Below are positions 49,528 to 59,023 of a stretch of 64,000 nucleotides of DNA, in pieces. The position numbers were made by a program, and so were the translations under genes. The notes under the pieces were generated by a model. It made no database searches, was not told where the DNA came from, and was given only the letters and a program-made list of their open reading frames with translations. Each line of letters opens with the position of its first letter. The first letter of the stretch is position 1. This DNA comes from Streptomyces collinus (lineage in GTDB: Bacteria > Actinomycetota > Actinomycetes > Streptomycetales > Streptomycetaceae): the NCBI RefSeq assembly GCF_031348265.1, contig NZ_CP133771.1, positions 6,262,001 through 6,326,000 of the forward strand, given 5' to 3'.

Positions 49528-51024
49528 GTGAGCGGCAACGGCGGAAGCGGAACGAACGCTGCGAGCGCGACGCACGCTGACAAGCGCCCGAACGAGCTGC
49601 TCACCTCCTGGTTCGTGCGCAGCGGCTGGTCCAAGGGCGAGCTCGCCCGCCAGGTCAACCGCAGGGCACGGCAGTTGGGTGCCAGCCACATCTCCACGGA
49701 CACCTCCCGCGTGCGCCGCTGGCTCGACGGCGAGAACCCCCGCGAGCCGATCCCCAGGATCCTGTCGGAGCTGTTCTCGGAGCGCTTCGGCGTCGTCGTC
49801 TCCGTCGAGGACCTGGGGCTGCGCACCGCCCGCCAGTCACCTTCCGCGACCGGCGTCGACCTGCCGTGGACGGGCCCGCAGACCGTGGCCCTGCTCAGCG
49901 AGTTCTCACGCAGCGACCTGATGCTGGCGCGGCGCGGCTTCCTCGGGAGCTCGCTGGTCCTGTCTGCGGGCCCGGCCCTCATCGAGCCCATGCAGCGCTG
50001 GCTCGTCCCCTCGCCTCCCGCCCCGCGCTCCGAGCCCGAGCCCGCGGGCGGCTCCGGCCGCGCCCGCGGCCGGCTCTCCCGGCCCGAGCTGGACCTGCTG
50101 GAGTCCACGACGGTGATGTTCCGGCAGTGGGATGCCCAGTGTGGCGGCGGCCTGCGCCGCAAGGCGGTCGTCGGCCAGCTGCACGAGGTGACCGACCTCC
50201 TCCAGGAGCCCCAGCCGGAGTCCACCACCCGCCGCCTGTTCAAGGTCGCCGCCGAACTCGCCGAGCTGGCCGGCTGGATGTCGTACGACATCGGGCTCCA
50301 GCCGACCGCGCAGAAGTACTTCGTCCTCGCGCTGCACGCCGCCAAGGAGGCGGGCGACCGGCCCCTCGGCTCGTACGTGCTGTCCAGCATGAGCCGCCAG
50401 ATGATCCACCTCGGCCGGCCCGACGACGCGCTGGAGCTGATCCACCTCGCGCAGTACGGCAGCCGGGACTGCGCGAGCCCGCGCACCCAGTCGATGCTGT
50501 ATGCGATGGAGGCCCGCGCCTACGCCAACATGGGGCAGCCCGGCAAGTGCAAGCGGGCGGTCCGGATGGCCGAGGACACCTTCGCCGAGGCCGACGAGTG
50601 GGACGAGCCGGACCCCGACTGGATCCGCTTCTTCTCCGAGGCCGAGCTGTACGGCGAGAACTCCCACTCCTACCGCGACCTGGCCTACGTCGCCGGCCGC
50701 AGCCCCACGTACGCCTCGCTGGCCGAGCCCCTGATGAACCGGGCCGTACAGCTCTTCTCCGAGGACGACGAGCACCAGCGGTCCTATGCGCTGAACCTGA
50801 TCGGCATGGCCACGGTCCACCTCCTGCGGCGCGAGCCCGAGCGGAGCACGGGATTCGCCACCGAGGCCATGCAGGTCGCCAAGAAGGTCCGCTCCGAGCG
50901 CGTCAACACCCGTATCCGGAAGACGGTCGACACCGCCGCCCGCGAATTCGGCGACCTCGGTGAGGTCGTCGACCTCACCGAGCGGCTCGCCGCCGAGCTG
51001 CCCGAGACCGCCGAGGCGGTCTGA
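49528..51024 (+). CDS. nsdA: NsdA, negative regulator of sporulation and antibiotic production
   Basis: A 498-residue cytosolic regulator. The N-terminus (PNELLTSWFVRSGWSKGELARQVNRRARQLG, in two parts) resembles a helix-turn-helix, and VRRWLDGENPREPIPRIL follows; the rest is TPR-like helical repeats (ELAELAGWMSYDIGLQPTAQKYF, ALHAAKEAGDRPLGSYVLSS, MEARAYANMGQPGKC). In S. coelicolor nsdA lies at this place beside amtB and its loss raises antibiotic production. The start is GTG at 49528 (VSGNGGSGTN), after GGGGG; the longer frame has a less typical beginning. Confidence 0.9.
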   Translation: MSGNGGSGTNAASATHADKRPNELLTSWFVRSGWSKGELARQVNRRARQLGASHISTDTSRVRRWLDGENPREPIPRILSELFSERFGVVVSVEDLGLRTARQSPSATGVDLPWTGPQTVALLSEFSRSDLMLARRGFLGSSLVLSAGPALIEPMQRWLVPSPPAPRSEPEPAGGSGRARGRLSRPELDLLESTTVMFRQWDAQCGGGLRRKAVVGQLHEVTDLLQEPQPESTTRRLFKVAAELAELAGWMSYDIGLQPTAQKYFVLALHAAKEAGDRPLGSYVLSSMSRQMIHLGRPDDALELIHLAQYGSRDCASPRTQSMLYAMEARAYANMGQPGKCKRAVRMAEDTFAEADEWDEPDPDWIRFFSEAELYGENSHSYRDLAYVAGRSPTYASLAEPLMNRAVQLFSEDDEHQRSYALNLIGMATVHLLRREPERSTGFATEAMQVAKKVRSERVNTRIRKTVDTAAREFGDLGEVVDLTERLAAELPETAEAV

Positions 51025-51362
51025 GCAGCCGTACGACCCCCAGAACCCCGGCCGCGGCCGGCCCTCCCGAACTGCCCGACTCGGCTCCCCCATGCCAGGT
51101 CATCGGAAGGCCGACCGCGGCCGGCCTGTGTCCCCACGGCTGCCTGAAAGCCGAAGGTTGCGCCACGATAACGATCGGCTCGCCGGTAATCCGGCAGTTC
51201 ATCGACGCGTAACACAGAACGCGCCTTCGTCACGGCCGCGAAACAACGAGGGGCTTCCACCGAAACCGCGCTGCGCCAATCTCGTGGCGCATAACCGGCC
51301 CACCCCTCATTCCGCTCGAGGCTTCGCCCGCACGGGGCCGTACCAATGACGAGGAGACGCCG
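51025..51362. other. Regulatory region upstream of amtB
   Basis: About 340 bp between nsdA and amtB with no gene. It contains the GlnR-like box at 51207-51244, another gTAAT-n6-gTTCA-like half-site at 51186-51201, and an inverted repeat GCGCCA/TGGCGC at 51281-51298 nearer the gene. Confidence 0.6.
51207..51244 (+). promoter_or_regulatory. GlnR-box candidate of the amtB-glnK-glnD operon
   Basis: GTCAC (51229-51233), 6 nt, GAAAC (51240-51244) matches the GlnR half-box gTnAc-n6-GAAAc exactly. A weaker upstream half with correct 22-bp register starts at 51207. GlnR is known to activate amtB-glnK-glnD in S. coelicolor under nitrogen limitation. The site was found by eye. Confidence 0.6.
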
Positions 51363-52703
51363 ATGGCACCAGCCATCACCCTTGCCGCAGAGGCGCCCAA
51401 GCTCTCTGCCGCGAACACAGGGTTCATGCTCATCTGTTCCGCTCTGGTGATGCTCATGACGCCGGGTCTGGCCTTCTTCTACGGAGGCATGGTCCGCGTC
51501 AAGAGCACCCTGAACATGCTGATGATGAGCTTCATCAGCCTCGGGATCGTCACCATCCTGTGGGTGCTGTACGGCTTCTCCATGGCGTTCGGCACCGACT
51601 CCGGGAGCCTGATCGGCTGGAACTCCGACTGGGTCGGCCTCGGCAACATCGGCCTGACGGAGCTGTGGCCCGGCTACACGATCCCGGTCTTCGTGTTCCT
51701 GGTCTTCCAGCTGATGTTCGCGATCATCACGCCCGCCCTGATCAGCGGCGCCCTCGCGGACCGCGTGAAGTTCAGCGCCTGGGCGCTGTTCGTCGCCCTG
51801 TGGGCCACGGTCGTCTACTTCCCGGTCGCGCACTGGGTCTGGGGCACCGGCGGCTGGGCCTTCGAGCTGGGCGTCATCGACTTCGCCGGTGGTACGGCGG
51901 TGCACATCAACGCGGGTGCCGCGGCCCTCGGCGTGATCCTCGTCATCGGCAAGCGCGTCGGCTTCAAGAAGGACCCGATGCGCCCGCACAGCCTGCCGCT
52001 GGTCATGCTCGGCGCCGGTCTGCTGTGGTTCGGCTGGTTCGGCTTCAACGCCGGCTCCTGGCTCGGCAACGACGACGGCGTGGGCGCGCTGATGTTCGTC
52101 AACACGCAGGTCGCCACCGCCGCCGCCATGCTGGCCTGGCTCATCTACGAGAAGATCCGCCACGGCGCGTTCACCACGCTCGGTGCCGCCTCCGGCGCCG
52201 TCGCGGGCCTGGTCGCCATCACCCCGGCCGGTGGCGCGGTCACCCCGCTCGGCGCGATCGCGGTCGGCGCCATCGCCGGTGTGCTGTGCGCCATGGCCGT
52301 CGGCCTGAAGTACAAGTTCGGCTACGACGACTCCCTGGACGTCGTCGGCGTCCACCTGGTCGGCGGTGTCGTCGGCTCCCTGCTGATCGGCCTCTTCGCC
52401 AGCGGCAAGGGCCAGTCGACCGTCGAGGGCCTCTTCTACGGCGGCGGCCTGACCCAGTTCTGGAAGCAGTGCGCCGGTGTCTTCGCCGTGCTCGCCTACT
52501 CCCTGATCGTCTCCGCGATCCTCGCCTTCATCCTCGACAAGACCATGGGCATGCGGGTTCCCGAGGACGACGAGGTCGCCGGTATCGACCAGGCCGAGCA
52601 CGCCGAGACCGCATACGACTTCAGCGGCGCCGGTGGCGGTGCCGCCAAGACCGCCGCCACGGCCCCGGTCGCCGCGGCCGCGAGCAAGAAGGTGGACGCA
52701 TGA
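51363..52703 (+). CDS. amtB: Ammonium transporter AmtB
   Basis: A 446-residue membrane transporter with 11 predicted helices. Signatures include MTPGLAFFYGGMVRVKSTLNM (two parts), the conserved Asp and first pore His in DFAGGTAVHINAGAAALG, and the second His in DVVGVHLVGGVVGSLL. It carries ammonium into the cell and is gated by the GlnK encoded next. The cytoplasmic tail is Ala-rich. AGGAGACG precedes the ATG. The stop overlaps glnK (ATGA). Confidence 0.96.
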   Translation: MAPAITLAAEAPKLSAANTGFMLICSALVMLMTPGLAFFYGGMVRVKSTLNMLMMSFISLGIVTILWVLYGFSMAFGTDSGSLIGWNSDWVGLGNIGLTELWPGYTIPVFVFLVFQLMFAIITPALISGALADRVKFSAWALFVALWATVVYFPVAHWVWGTGGWAFELGVIDFAGGTAVHINAGAAALGVILVIGKRVGFKKDPMRPHSLPLVMLGAGLLWFGWFGFNAGSWLGNDDGVGALMFVNTQVATAAAMLAWLIYEKIRHGAFTTLGAASGAVAGLVAITPAGGAVTPLGAIAVGAIAGVLCAMAVGLKYKFGYDDSLDVVGVHLVGGVVGSLLIGLFASGKGQSTVEGLFYGGGLTQFWKQCAGVFAVLAYSLIVSAILAFILDKTMGMRVPEDDEVAGIDQAEHAETAYDFSGAGGGAAKTAATAPVAAAASKKVDA

Positions 52704-53038
52704 AGCTCATCACCGCCGTCGTGAAGCCGCACCGGCTCGACGAGATCAAGGAGGCCCTGCAGGCCTTCGGAGTACACGGCCTGACGGTCACCGAGGCCAG
52801 CGGCTACGGTCGTCAGAGGGGCCACACCGAGGTCTACCGCGGTGCCGAGTACACCGTCGACCTGGTCCCCAAGATCCGCATCGAGGTCCTGGTCGAGGAC
52901 GACGACGCCGAGCAGCTGATCGACGTGGTGGTCAAGGCGGCCCGCACCGGCAAGATCGGTGACGGCAAGGTCTGGTCCATCCCGGTCGACACGGCCGTAC
53001 GGGTCAGGACCGGCGAGCGCGGTCCCGACGCGCTCTGA
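52700..53038 (+). CDS. glnK: Nitrogen regulatory PII protein
   Basis: A 112-residue PII trimeric signal protein. MKLITAVVKPHRLDEIKEAL is the family start. The T-loop GRQRGHTEVYRGAEYTVD includes Tyr51, the residue adenylylated in Streptomyces. The B-loop TGKIGDGKVWSIPV and C-loop are present. It senses ATP/ADP and 2-oxoglutarate, plugs AmtB and is modified by GlnD. Coupled to amtB by a 4-nt overlap. Confidence 0.97.
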   Translation: MKLITAVVKPHRLDEIKEALQAFGVHGLTVTEASGYGRQRGHTEVYRGAEYTVDLVPKIRIEVLVEDDDAEQLIDVVVKAARTGKIGDGKVWSIPVDTAVRVRTGERGPDAL

Positions 53039-53076
53039 AGGCCTTCGAGGCAGGCAAACAGAACAGGAGTCGCTGG

Positions 53077-55524
53077 GTGACGGGTACGGACGTGCAGAAG
53101 GAAGCAGAGGACTCGGGACCCAGCGGCTACGCGGCGGCCCGGCTGCGTCTCCTCACCGAGGAGGCGCGGTCCGGGCCGCCGCGCCGTGCAGCCCTGGCCG
53201 AACTGACCGACGACTGGCTGACCGGCCTGTTCGCGGCGGGCGCCGAGGGACTGCGCGGGGCCTCACTGGTCGCCGTCGGCGGCTACGGACGGGGGGAGCT
53301 GTCGCCGCGCAGCGACCTCGACCTGCTCCTGCTGCACGACGGCAGCGACACCAAGGCCGTCGCCGCCCTCGCCGACCGGCTCTGGTACCCCGTGTGGGAC
53401 CTGGGCCTGGACCTCGACCACTCCGTCCGCACCCCCGCCGAGGCCCGCAAGACCGCCGGCGAGGACCTCAAGGTGCAGCTCGGCCTCCTGGACGCCCGGC
53501 ACATCGCCGGGGACCTCGGCCTCACCGCCTCCCTGCGCACCGCCGTCCTGGCCGACTGGCGCAACCAGGCGCCCAAACGCCTCCCCGAACTCCAGGAGCT
53601 GTGCGCCGAGCGCGCCGAACGCCAGGGTGAGCTGCAGTACCTGCTGGAGCCCGACCTGAAGGAGGCCCGCGGCGGGCTGCGGGACGCCACCGCCCTGCGG
53701 GCCGTCGCCGCCTCCTGGCTCGCCGACGCCCCGCGCGAGGGCCTCGCCGACGCCCGGCGCCGGCTCCTCGACGTCCGGGACGCCCTGCACCTGGCCACCG
53801 GGCGCGCGACCGACCGGCTCGCCCTCCAGGAGCAGGACCAGGTGGCGGCCGAGCTGGGCCTGCTCGACGCGGACACCCTGCTGCGGCAGGTGTACGAGGC
53901 GGCCCGGCTCGTCTCGTACGCCAGTGATGTCACCTGGCGCGAGGTGGGGCGCGTCCTGAAATCGCGCGCCGTGCGGCCCCGGCTTCGCGCCATGCTGGGC
54001 GGCGGGAAGCCGACCGCCGAGAGGTCCCCGCTGGCCGAGGGCGTGGTGGAGCAGGACGGCGAGGTGGTGCTCGCCCGTGCCGCGCGCCCCGAGCGCGACC
54101 CCGTGCTGCCGCTGCGAGCCGCCGCCGCAGCCGCGCAGGCCGGACTCCCGCTCTCCCTGCACGCCGTGCGGCGCCTGGCGGCCACCGTGCGCCCGTTGCC
54201 CACGCCGTGGCCCGCCGAGGCCCGCGAACAGCTCGTCACCCTGCTCGGCTCCGGCCGCCCCACCATCGAGGTGTGGGAGGCGCTGGAGGCCGAGGGGCTG
54301 ATCACCCGGCTGCTGCCCGACTGGGAGCGGGTCCGCTGCCGCCCGCAGCGCAACGCCGTGCACCTGTGGACCGTCGACCGGCACCTGATCGAGACCGCGG
54401 TGCGCGCCTCCGAGTTCACCCGCCGGGTCAGCCGCCCCGACCTGCTTCTGGTCGCCGCGCTGCTGCACGACATCGGCAAGGGCTGGCCCGGTGACCACTC
54501 CGTGGCCGGCGAGATCATCGCCAAGGACGTGGCCGCCCGCATCGGCTTCGACCGTCATGACGTGGCCGTCGTCGCCACCCTCGTACGGCACCACCTCACG
54601 CTCATCGACACCGCGACCCGCCGTGACCTGGAGGACCCGGCCACCGTGCGTTCCGTCGCCGAGGCCGTCGGCTCCCAGGGCACGCTGGAGCTGCTGCACG
54701 CGCTCACCGAGGCCGACGCCCTCGCGACCGGCCCGGCCGCCTGGTCGTCCTGGCGCGGCTCGCTCGTCGCCGACCTGGTCGAACGGGTCTCGGCGGTGCT
54801 CGCCGGAGACGTCCCGGACGACCCGGAGGAGGCCGCGCCGACCGCCGAGCAGGAGCGGCTCGCCCTGGAGGCGGCCGCCACGGGCAGCCCCGTCCTCGCC
54901 CTGCGGGCCCAGACCGAGCCACCCGTGGGGCAGGAGCCGTCCGGCGACCCCGAGCCGCTCGGCGTGGAGCTGCTCATCGCCGTCCCCGACCAGCCCGGGG
55001 TGCTGCCCGCGGTGGCCGGTGTCCTCGCCATGCACCGGCTGACCGTCCGCACCGCCGAGCTGCGTTCCCTGCATCTCCCGGACGGCGTCGACGGGTCCGT
55101 CCTGCTGCTGGACTGGCGGGTCGCCGCCGAGTACGGCTCGCTGCCGCAGGCCGCCCGGCTGCGGTCGGACCTGGTCCGGGCCCTGGACGGCTCCCTGGAC
55201 ATCGCCGGCCGCCTCGCCGAACGGGACGCGGCCTATCCTCGCCGCCGGGGCGTGGTCGCTCCCGCGGCCCGGGTCTCCGTCCACCCGGCCGCCTCCCGGC
55301 TGGCCACGGTGATCGAGGTCCGCTCCCAGGACGCCCCGGGCCTGCTGTTCCGCATCGGCCGGGCCCTGGAGGACGCGAGCGTGCAGGTCCGCAGCGCGCA
55401 TGTCTCGACCCTCGGCGCCAACGCCGTCGACGCCTTCTACGTGACCGGCCCGGAGGGCGCGCCCCTGCCCGGGGACGAGGCGGCGTCGGTGGCGCGGAAG
55501 CTGGAGGAGACACTGCGGGGGTGA
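53077..55524 (+). CDS. glnD: PII-modifying nucleotidyltransferase GlnD
   Basis: An 815-residue bifunctional sensor. The nucleotidyltransferase site is VGGYGRGELSPRSDLDLLLL with Asp80 and Asp82. The HD domain has LLHDIGKGW (His464, Asp465) for removing the modification. Two C-terminal ACT domains (VELLIAVPDQPGVLPAV and TVIEVRSQDAPGLLFRIG) probably sense glutamine. In S. coelicolor GlnD adenylylates GlnK at Tyr51 rather than uridylylating it. GTG start at 53077 with AGGAG upstream; 38 bp after glnK. Confidence 0.96.
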   Translation: MTGTDVQKEAEDSGPSGYAAARLRLLTEEARSGPPRRAALAELTDDWLTGLFAAGAEGLRGASLVAVGGYGRGELSPRSDLDLLLLHDGSDTKAVAALADRLWYPVWDLGLDLDHSVRTPAEARKTAGEDLKVQLGLLDARHIAGDLGLTASLRTAVLADWRNQAPKRLPELQELCAERAERQGELQYLLEPDLKEARGGLRDATALRAVAASWLADAPREGLADARRRLLDVRDALHLATGRATDRLALQEQDQVAAELGLLDADTLLRQVYEAARLVSYASDVTWREVGRVLKSRAVRPRLRAMLGGGKPTAERSPLAEGVVEQDGEVVLARAARPERDPVLPLRAAAAAAQAGLPLSLHAVRRLAATVRPLPTPWPAEAREQLVTLLGSGRPTIEVWEALEAEGLITRLLPDWERVRCRPQRNAVHLWTVDRHLIETAVRASEFTRRVSRPDLLLVAALLHDIGKGWPGDHSVAGEIIAKDVAARIGFDRHDVAVVATLVRHHLTLIDTATRRDLEDPATVRSVAEAVGSQGTLELLHALTEADALATGPAAWSSWRGSLVADLVERVSAVLAGDVPDDPEEAAPTAEQERLALEAAATGSPVLALRAQTEPPVGQEPSGDPEPLGVELLIAVPDQPGVLPAVAGVLAMHRLTVRTAELRSLHLPDGVDGSVLLLDWRVAAEYGSLPQAARLRSDLVRALDGSLDIAGRLAERDAAYPRRRGVVAPAARVSVHPAASRLATVIEVRSQDAPGLLFRIGRALEDASVQVRSAHVSTLGANAVDAFYVTGPEGAPLPGDEAASVARKLEETLRG

Positions 55525-55605
55525 GGCCGACCCGGCGACTTGTCACGCCGGGATACCCTGGAGGGCGATTCCCTGTAGCCCCCGACCCCGAGGACCGCGA
55601 GCGCC

Positions 55606-57156
55606 GTGTTCGATACTCTTTCCGATCGCCTCTCAGCGACCTTCAAGAACCTGCGCGGCAAGGGACGGCTCTCCGAGGCGGACATCGACGCCACGGCGCG
55701 CGAGATCCGGATCGCGCTCCTTGAAGCGGACGTGGCCCTTCCTGTCGTCCGGACGTTCATCAAGAACGTCAAGGAGCGTGCTCTCGGTGCCGAGGTCAGC
55801 AAGGCGCTGAATCCCGCCCAGCAGGTCCTCAAGATCGTCAACGAGGAACTGGTCACCATCCTCGGCGGCGAGACCCGGCGGCTGCGCTTCGCCAAGCAGC
55901 CCCCCACCGTGATCATGCTGGCGGGTCTGCAGGGTGCCGGTAAGACCACCCTCGCGGGCAAGCTCGGCAGCTGGCTGAAGGAGCAGGGCCACTCGCCGCT
56001 CCTGGTCGCCTGTGACCTCCAGCGCCCCAACGCCGTGAACCAGCTCAGCGTCGTCGCCGAGCGCGCCGGTGTCGCGGTCTACGCCCCCGAGCCGGGCAAC
56101 GGCGTCGGTGACCCGGTCAAGGTCGCCAAGGACTCCATCGAGCACGCCAAGTCGAAGGTCCACGACATCGTGATCGTGGACACCGCCGGCCGCCTCGGCA
56201 TCGACCAGGAGATGATGCAGCAGGCCGCGGACATCCGCGACGCCGTCTCCCCGGACGAGATCCTGTTCGTCGTCGACGCGATGATCGGCCAGGACGCCGT
56301 CAACACCGCCGAGGCCTTCCGCGACGGCGTGGGCTTCGACGGCGTGGTGCTCTCCAAGCTCGACGGTGACGCCCGCGGTGGTGCGGCCCTGTCGATCCGG
56401 CAGATCACCGGCAAGCCGATCATGTTCGCCTCGAACGGCGAGAAGCTCGACGACTTCGACGCGTTCCACCCTGACCGGATGGCCTCCCGCATCCTCGACA
56501 TGGGTGACCTGCTCACCCTGATCGAGCAGGCGGAGAAGACGTTCAGCCAGGAAGAGGCCGAGAAGATGGCCTCCAAGCTGGCGTCCAAGAAGGGCCAGGA
56601 CTTCACCCTGGACGACTTCCTGGCCCAGATGGAGCAGGTCCGCAAGATGGGCTCCATCTCCAAGCTGCTCGGCATGCTGCCGGGCATGGGCCAGATGAAG
56701 GACCAGATCAACAACCTCGACGAGCGGGACGTCGACCGCACGGCCGCCATCATCAAGTCGATGACCCCGGCCGAGCGCCAGGAGCCGACGATCATCAACG
56801 GCTCGCGCCGCGCCCGTATCGCCCGGGGTTCCGGCGTCGAGGTCAGCGCGGTCAAGAACCTGGTCGAGCGGTTCTTCGAGGCCCGCAAGATGATGTCCCG
56901 CATGGCCCAGGGCGGCGGCATGCCCGGGATGCCGGGGATGCCCGGCATGGGCGGCGGCCCCGGCCGCACCAAGAAGCAGCCGAAGAAGGCCAAGGGCAAG
57001 CAGCGCTCCGGCAACCCGATGAAGCGCAAGCAGCAGGAGCAGGAGGAGGCCGCCCGCCGGGCCGCCGCGGCCGAGGGCGGCGGCGCCTTCGGCCTGCCGC
57101 AGCAGGGCGGCAAGGACTTCGAACTGCCCGACGAGTTCAAGAAGTTCATGGGCTGA
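55606..57156 (+). CDS. ffh: Signal recognition particle protein Ffh
   Basis: A 516-residue SRP54 GTPase. FDTLSDRLSATFKNLRGKGRL opens the N domain (shown in part), then GLQGAGKTTLAGKLG (about 107-121), DLQRPNAVNQL, VDTAGRLGIDQEMM and LSKLDGDARGGAALS. The M domain binds 4.5S RNA and signal peptides (KLLGMLPGMGQMKDQ, SRRARIARGSGVEV). A Met/Gly/Pro repeat GMPGMPGMPGMGGGPG and basic KKQPKKAKGK tail follow. GTG start at 55606. The partner receptor gene ftsY is 7 kb upstream. Confidence 0.97.
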   Translation: MFDTLSDRLSATFKNLRGKGRLSEADIDATAREIRIALLEADVALPVVRTFIKNVKERALGAEVSKALNPAQQVLKIVNEELVTILGGETRRLRFAKQPPTVIMLAGLQGAGKTTLAGKLGSWLKEQGHSPLLVACDLQRPNAVNQLSVVAERAGVAVYAPEPGNGVGDPVKVAKDSIEHAKSKVHDIVIVDTAGRLGIDQEMMQQAADIRDAVSPDEILFVVDAMIGQDAVNTAEAFRDGVGFDGVVLSKLDGDARGGAALSIRQITGKPIMFASNGEKLDDFDAFHPDRMASRILDMGDLLTLIEQAEKTFSQEEAEKMASKLASKKGQDFTLDDFLAQMEQVRKMGSISKLLGMLPGMGQMKDQINNLDERDVDRTAAIIKSMTPAERQEPTIINGSRRARIARGSGVEVSAVKNLVERFFEARKMMSRMAQGGGMPGMPGMPGMGGGPGRTKKQPKKAKGKQRSGNPMKRKQQEQEEAARRAAAAEGGGAFGLPQQGGKDFELPDEFKKFMG

Positions 57157-57172
57157 CGTCCCGTCCCCACCG

Positions 57173-57213
57173 CACTGAGGGCGCCCCCCTGTATGGAGGG
57201 GGCGCCCTCAGTG
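57173..57213 (+). terminator. Terminator after ffh
   Basis: A 16-bp stem CACTGAGGGCGCCCCC / GGGGGCGCCCTCAGTG with a 9-nt loop, between ffh and the convergent lipoprotein gene. Confidence 0.92.
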
Positions 57214-57233
57214 GTGTGCCGGCGGCTCGCCGG

Positions 57234-57833
57234 TCAGCCGTTCGGGAACTTCCAGATGTACGGCTCGCCGTCCTCCTCGGACCAGTGGACCTCGACGCTC
57301 TTGGCGTTCGCCGGGACCACGTAGGTCTCGCAGAAGACATGGCTCTCGCCCTGCTTCCAGCTCTCGACGTCGTACGGGTCCTCGCAGCCCGCCGCGTCCT
57401 CGGACGCGCCGATGAGGACGGTGCCGCGCTGCCCGTCGGCGAAGACCGTGGTGCCGTCGTGCACGTCGGAGCCCTCGGTGAGGGCGGGCCCGCTCTTGTG
57501 CGTGTACTTCACGTACGCGACGGCCAGCGCCTTGCCCTTCACCTTGTCCGGCTCGGAAACGGCCTTCGCCGCCTCGGCCTCGGTGCCCACCTCGACCTTC
57601 TGTGCCAGGACCTCGTAGGTGACCTCGCCCGGGTCTTCGGCGACCTTGCCCGTGGCGCTCTCGCCGGTCCCCATCTCGCCGCCGGAGGTGGGCTCCGGCG
57701 ACGGCGAGGTCTTGGCCTGGGCGGTGCCCTTGCTCTTCGCGTCGGCGGTGTCGCCGCCCCCGCAGGCGGTGAGCGTCAGAGCGAGGACGGCGACGGGCGC
57801 GATGAGGCGCAGCGCGGTCTGGTGGTGCGGCAC
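57234..57833 (-). CDS. Predicted secreted lipoprotein
   Basis: A 199-residue protein with a lipoprotein signal: MPHHQTALRLIAPVAVLALTLTAC, lipobox LTAC with Cys24, followed by a GGG and a Thr/Ser/Pro-rich linker. The mature domain (EVTYEVLAQKVEVGTEAEAA, VAYVKYTHKSGPAL, CEDPYDVESWKQGESHVFCETYV) has a probable disulfide pair. Function is unknown; such beta-rich domains are common on the Streptomyces surface. Start GTG at 57833 with CAGGAG upstream. It is convergent with ffh. Confidence 0.88.
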   Translation of the reverse strand: MPHHQTALRLIAPVAVLALTLTACGGGDTADAKSKGTAQAKTSPSPEPTSGGEMGTGESATGKVAEDPGEVTYEVLAQKVEVGTEAEAAKAVSEPDKVKGKALAVAYVKYTHKSGPALTEGSDVHDGTTVFADGQRGTVLIGASEDAAGCEDPYDVESWKQGESHVFCETYVVPANAKSVEVHWSEEDGEPYIWKFPNG

Positions 57834-57912
57834 AGCAGCTCCTGTATGCAGATGTGTAGGTCCCCCGAGCGGTGGATCACATTAGGTGGTCATGATCCAC
57901 TTGGTGAAACCA

Positions 57913-57932
57913 AAAGCACCCCATGGTGCTTT
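57913..57932 (-). terminator. Terminator of the methyltransferase gene
   Basis: AAAGCACC / GGTGCTTT, a perfect 8-bp stem with a 4-nt loop, followed on the minus strand by TGGTTT. A second inverted repeat GTGGATCA / TGATCCAC (57872-57900) lies closer to the lipoprotein start and could be its operator. Confidence 0.7.
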
Positions 57933-57969
57933 CTTCACACCATTCACACCTGCATCGGAAACTCGTTCG

Positions 57970-58824
57970 TCAGGGTGTCCGGGCGATCAGGTACCGGAAC
58001 ACGTTCGGCATCCACACAGTGCCGTCCTGCCGCCGGTGCGGATGCAGGGCCTCCGTCAGCTCCTTGTCCACCTGCACCTGGTCCGTCGCCGTCATCGCCG
58101 CGTCGAACAGCCCTGTCGACTTCAGGCCGCGTACCGCGCTGTCCACATCGGCGTAGCCGAAGGGGCACGCCACCCGCCCCGACCCGTCCGGCCTGAGCCC
58201 GGCCCGCTGGGCGACGTCCTCCAGGTCGTCGCGGCAGGCGGGACGCCAGCTGCCCGAGGTGCGCAGCGGCTCCGCCAGCTTCGTGGCCACCCGCATCACG
58301 GACGCCGTGGCGCAGCGCTCCGGCGGACCCCAGCCGGCCAGCACCACGGCCGCACCGCGCTGGGTGAGCGGCGTCGCCTCCGCGAGCAGCCCGCCCAGCC
58401 CCTCCGAGTCGCCCGCCAGGCACCCGATCGGCTCGAAGGCGGTCACCAGGGTGTACCCGGGAGCACCCGGCACCGCGGTGTCCCGGGGCGTGCCGTCGAC
58501 CAGCCGGGCGTCCGGACCCGTCCGTGTGCCCGGCGTCCCGGGCAGCAGCCGCTCCCGCGCCAGGGTCATTCTTTCGGGGGAAGCGTCGACACCGGTGACC
58601 GTCGCTCCCCGGGCGGCGGCCATCAGCAGGGAGAGTCCGGAACCGCAGCCGAGGCCGAGCAGCCGCGTGGCGGGACCCACTTCCAGTCGCTCGTAGACGG
58701 CCTCGTAGAGCGGTACGAGCATCCGCTCCTGGATCTCGGACCAGTCACGCGCGCGTGCACGCAGGTCCACGCGGGGTTTGGCCCCCGCGTGAGGCAGGTG
58801 CTGCCGCACGAGCGTAGGTGTCAT
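57970..58824 (-). CDS. SAM-dependent methyltransferase
   Basis: A 284-residue class I methyltransferase. SAM-binding motif I is TRLLGLGCGSGLSLLMAAARGA and the acidic loop is VTGVDASPERM. The middle and end (ECIGCLAGDSEG-like CLAGDSEGLGGLLAEA, MPNVFRYLIAR) resemble small-molecule methyltransferases but give no substrate. The ATG at 58824 begins MTPTLVRQHLPHAGAKP; the open frame extends 24 codons further without support. It is divergent from the ProRS gene with a 199-bp gap. Confidence 0.87.
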   Translation of the reverse strand: MTPTLVRQHLPHAGAKPRVDLRARARDWSEIQERMLVPLYEAVYERLEVGPATRLLGLGCGSGLSLLMAAARGATVTGVDASPERMTLARERLLPGTPGTRTGPDARLVDGTPRDTAVPGAPGYTLVTAFEPIGCLAGDSEGLGGLLAEATPLTQRGAAVVLAGWGPPERCATASVMRVATKLAEPLRTSGSWRPACRDDLEDVAQRAGLRPDGSGRVACPFGYADVDSAVRGLKSTGLFDAAMTATDQVQVDKELTEALHPHRRQDGTVWMPNVFRYLIARTP

Positions 58825-59023
58825 AAGTAAGCGCCCCAATCCGCCGAGAGTTGCCTCTTGCCCGATTCCATGGCCCCCGTGACAGTGCGCTCGCACTACC
58901 CCCGTATGCCAGGAAACTCCCCCCTCGACCTGTCGTCCAGTGGAATGGGGCAGGGCTTGTGAGTTGTCATGTGCCTATGGCGAGATTTCACATTCCGGCA
59001 ACCTGGGCCCGTACCATCCCGCC

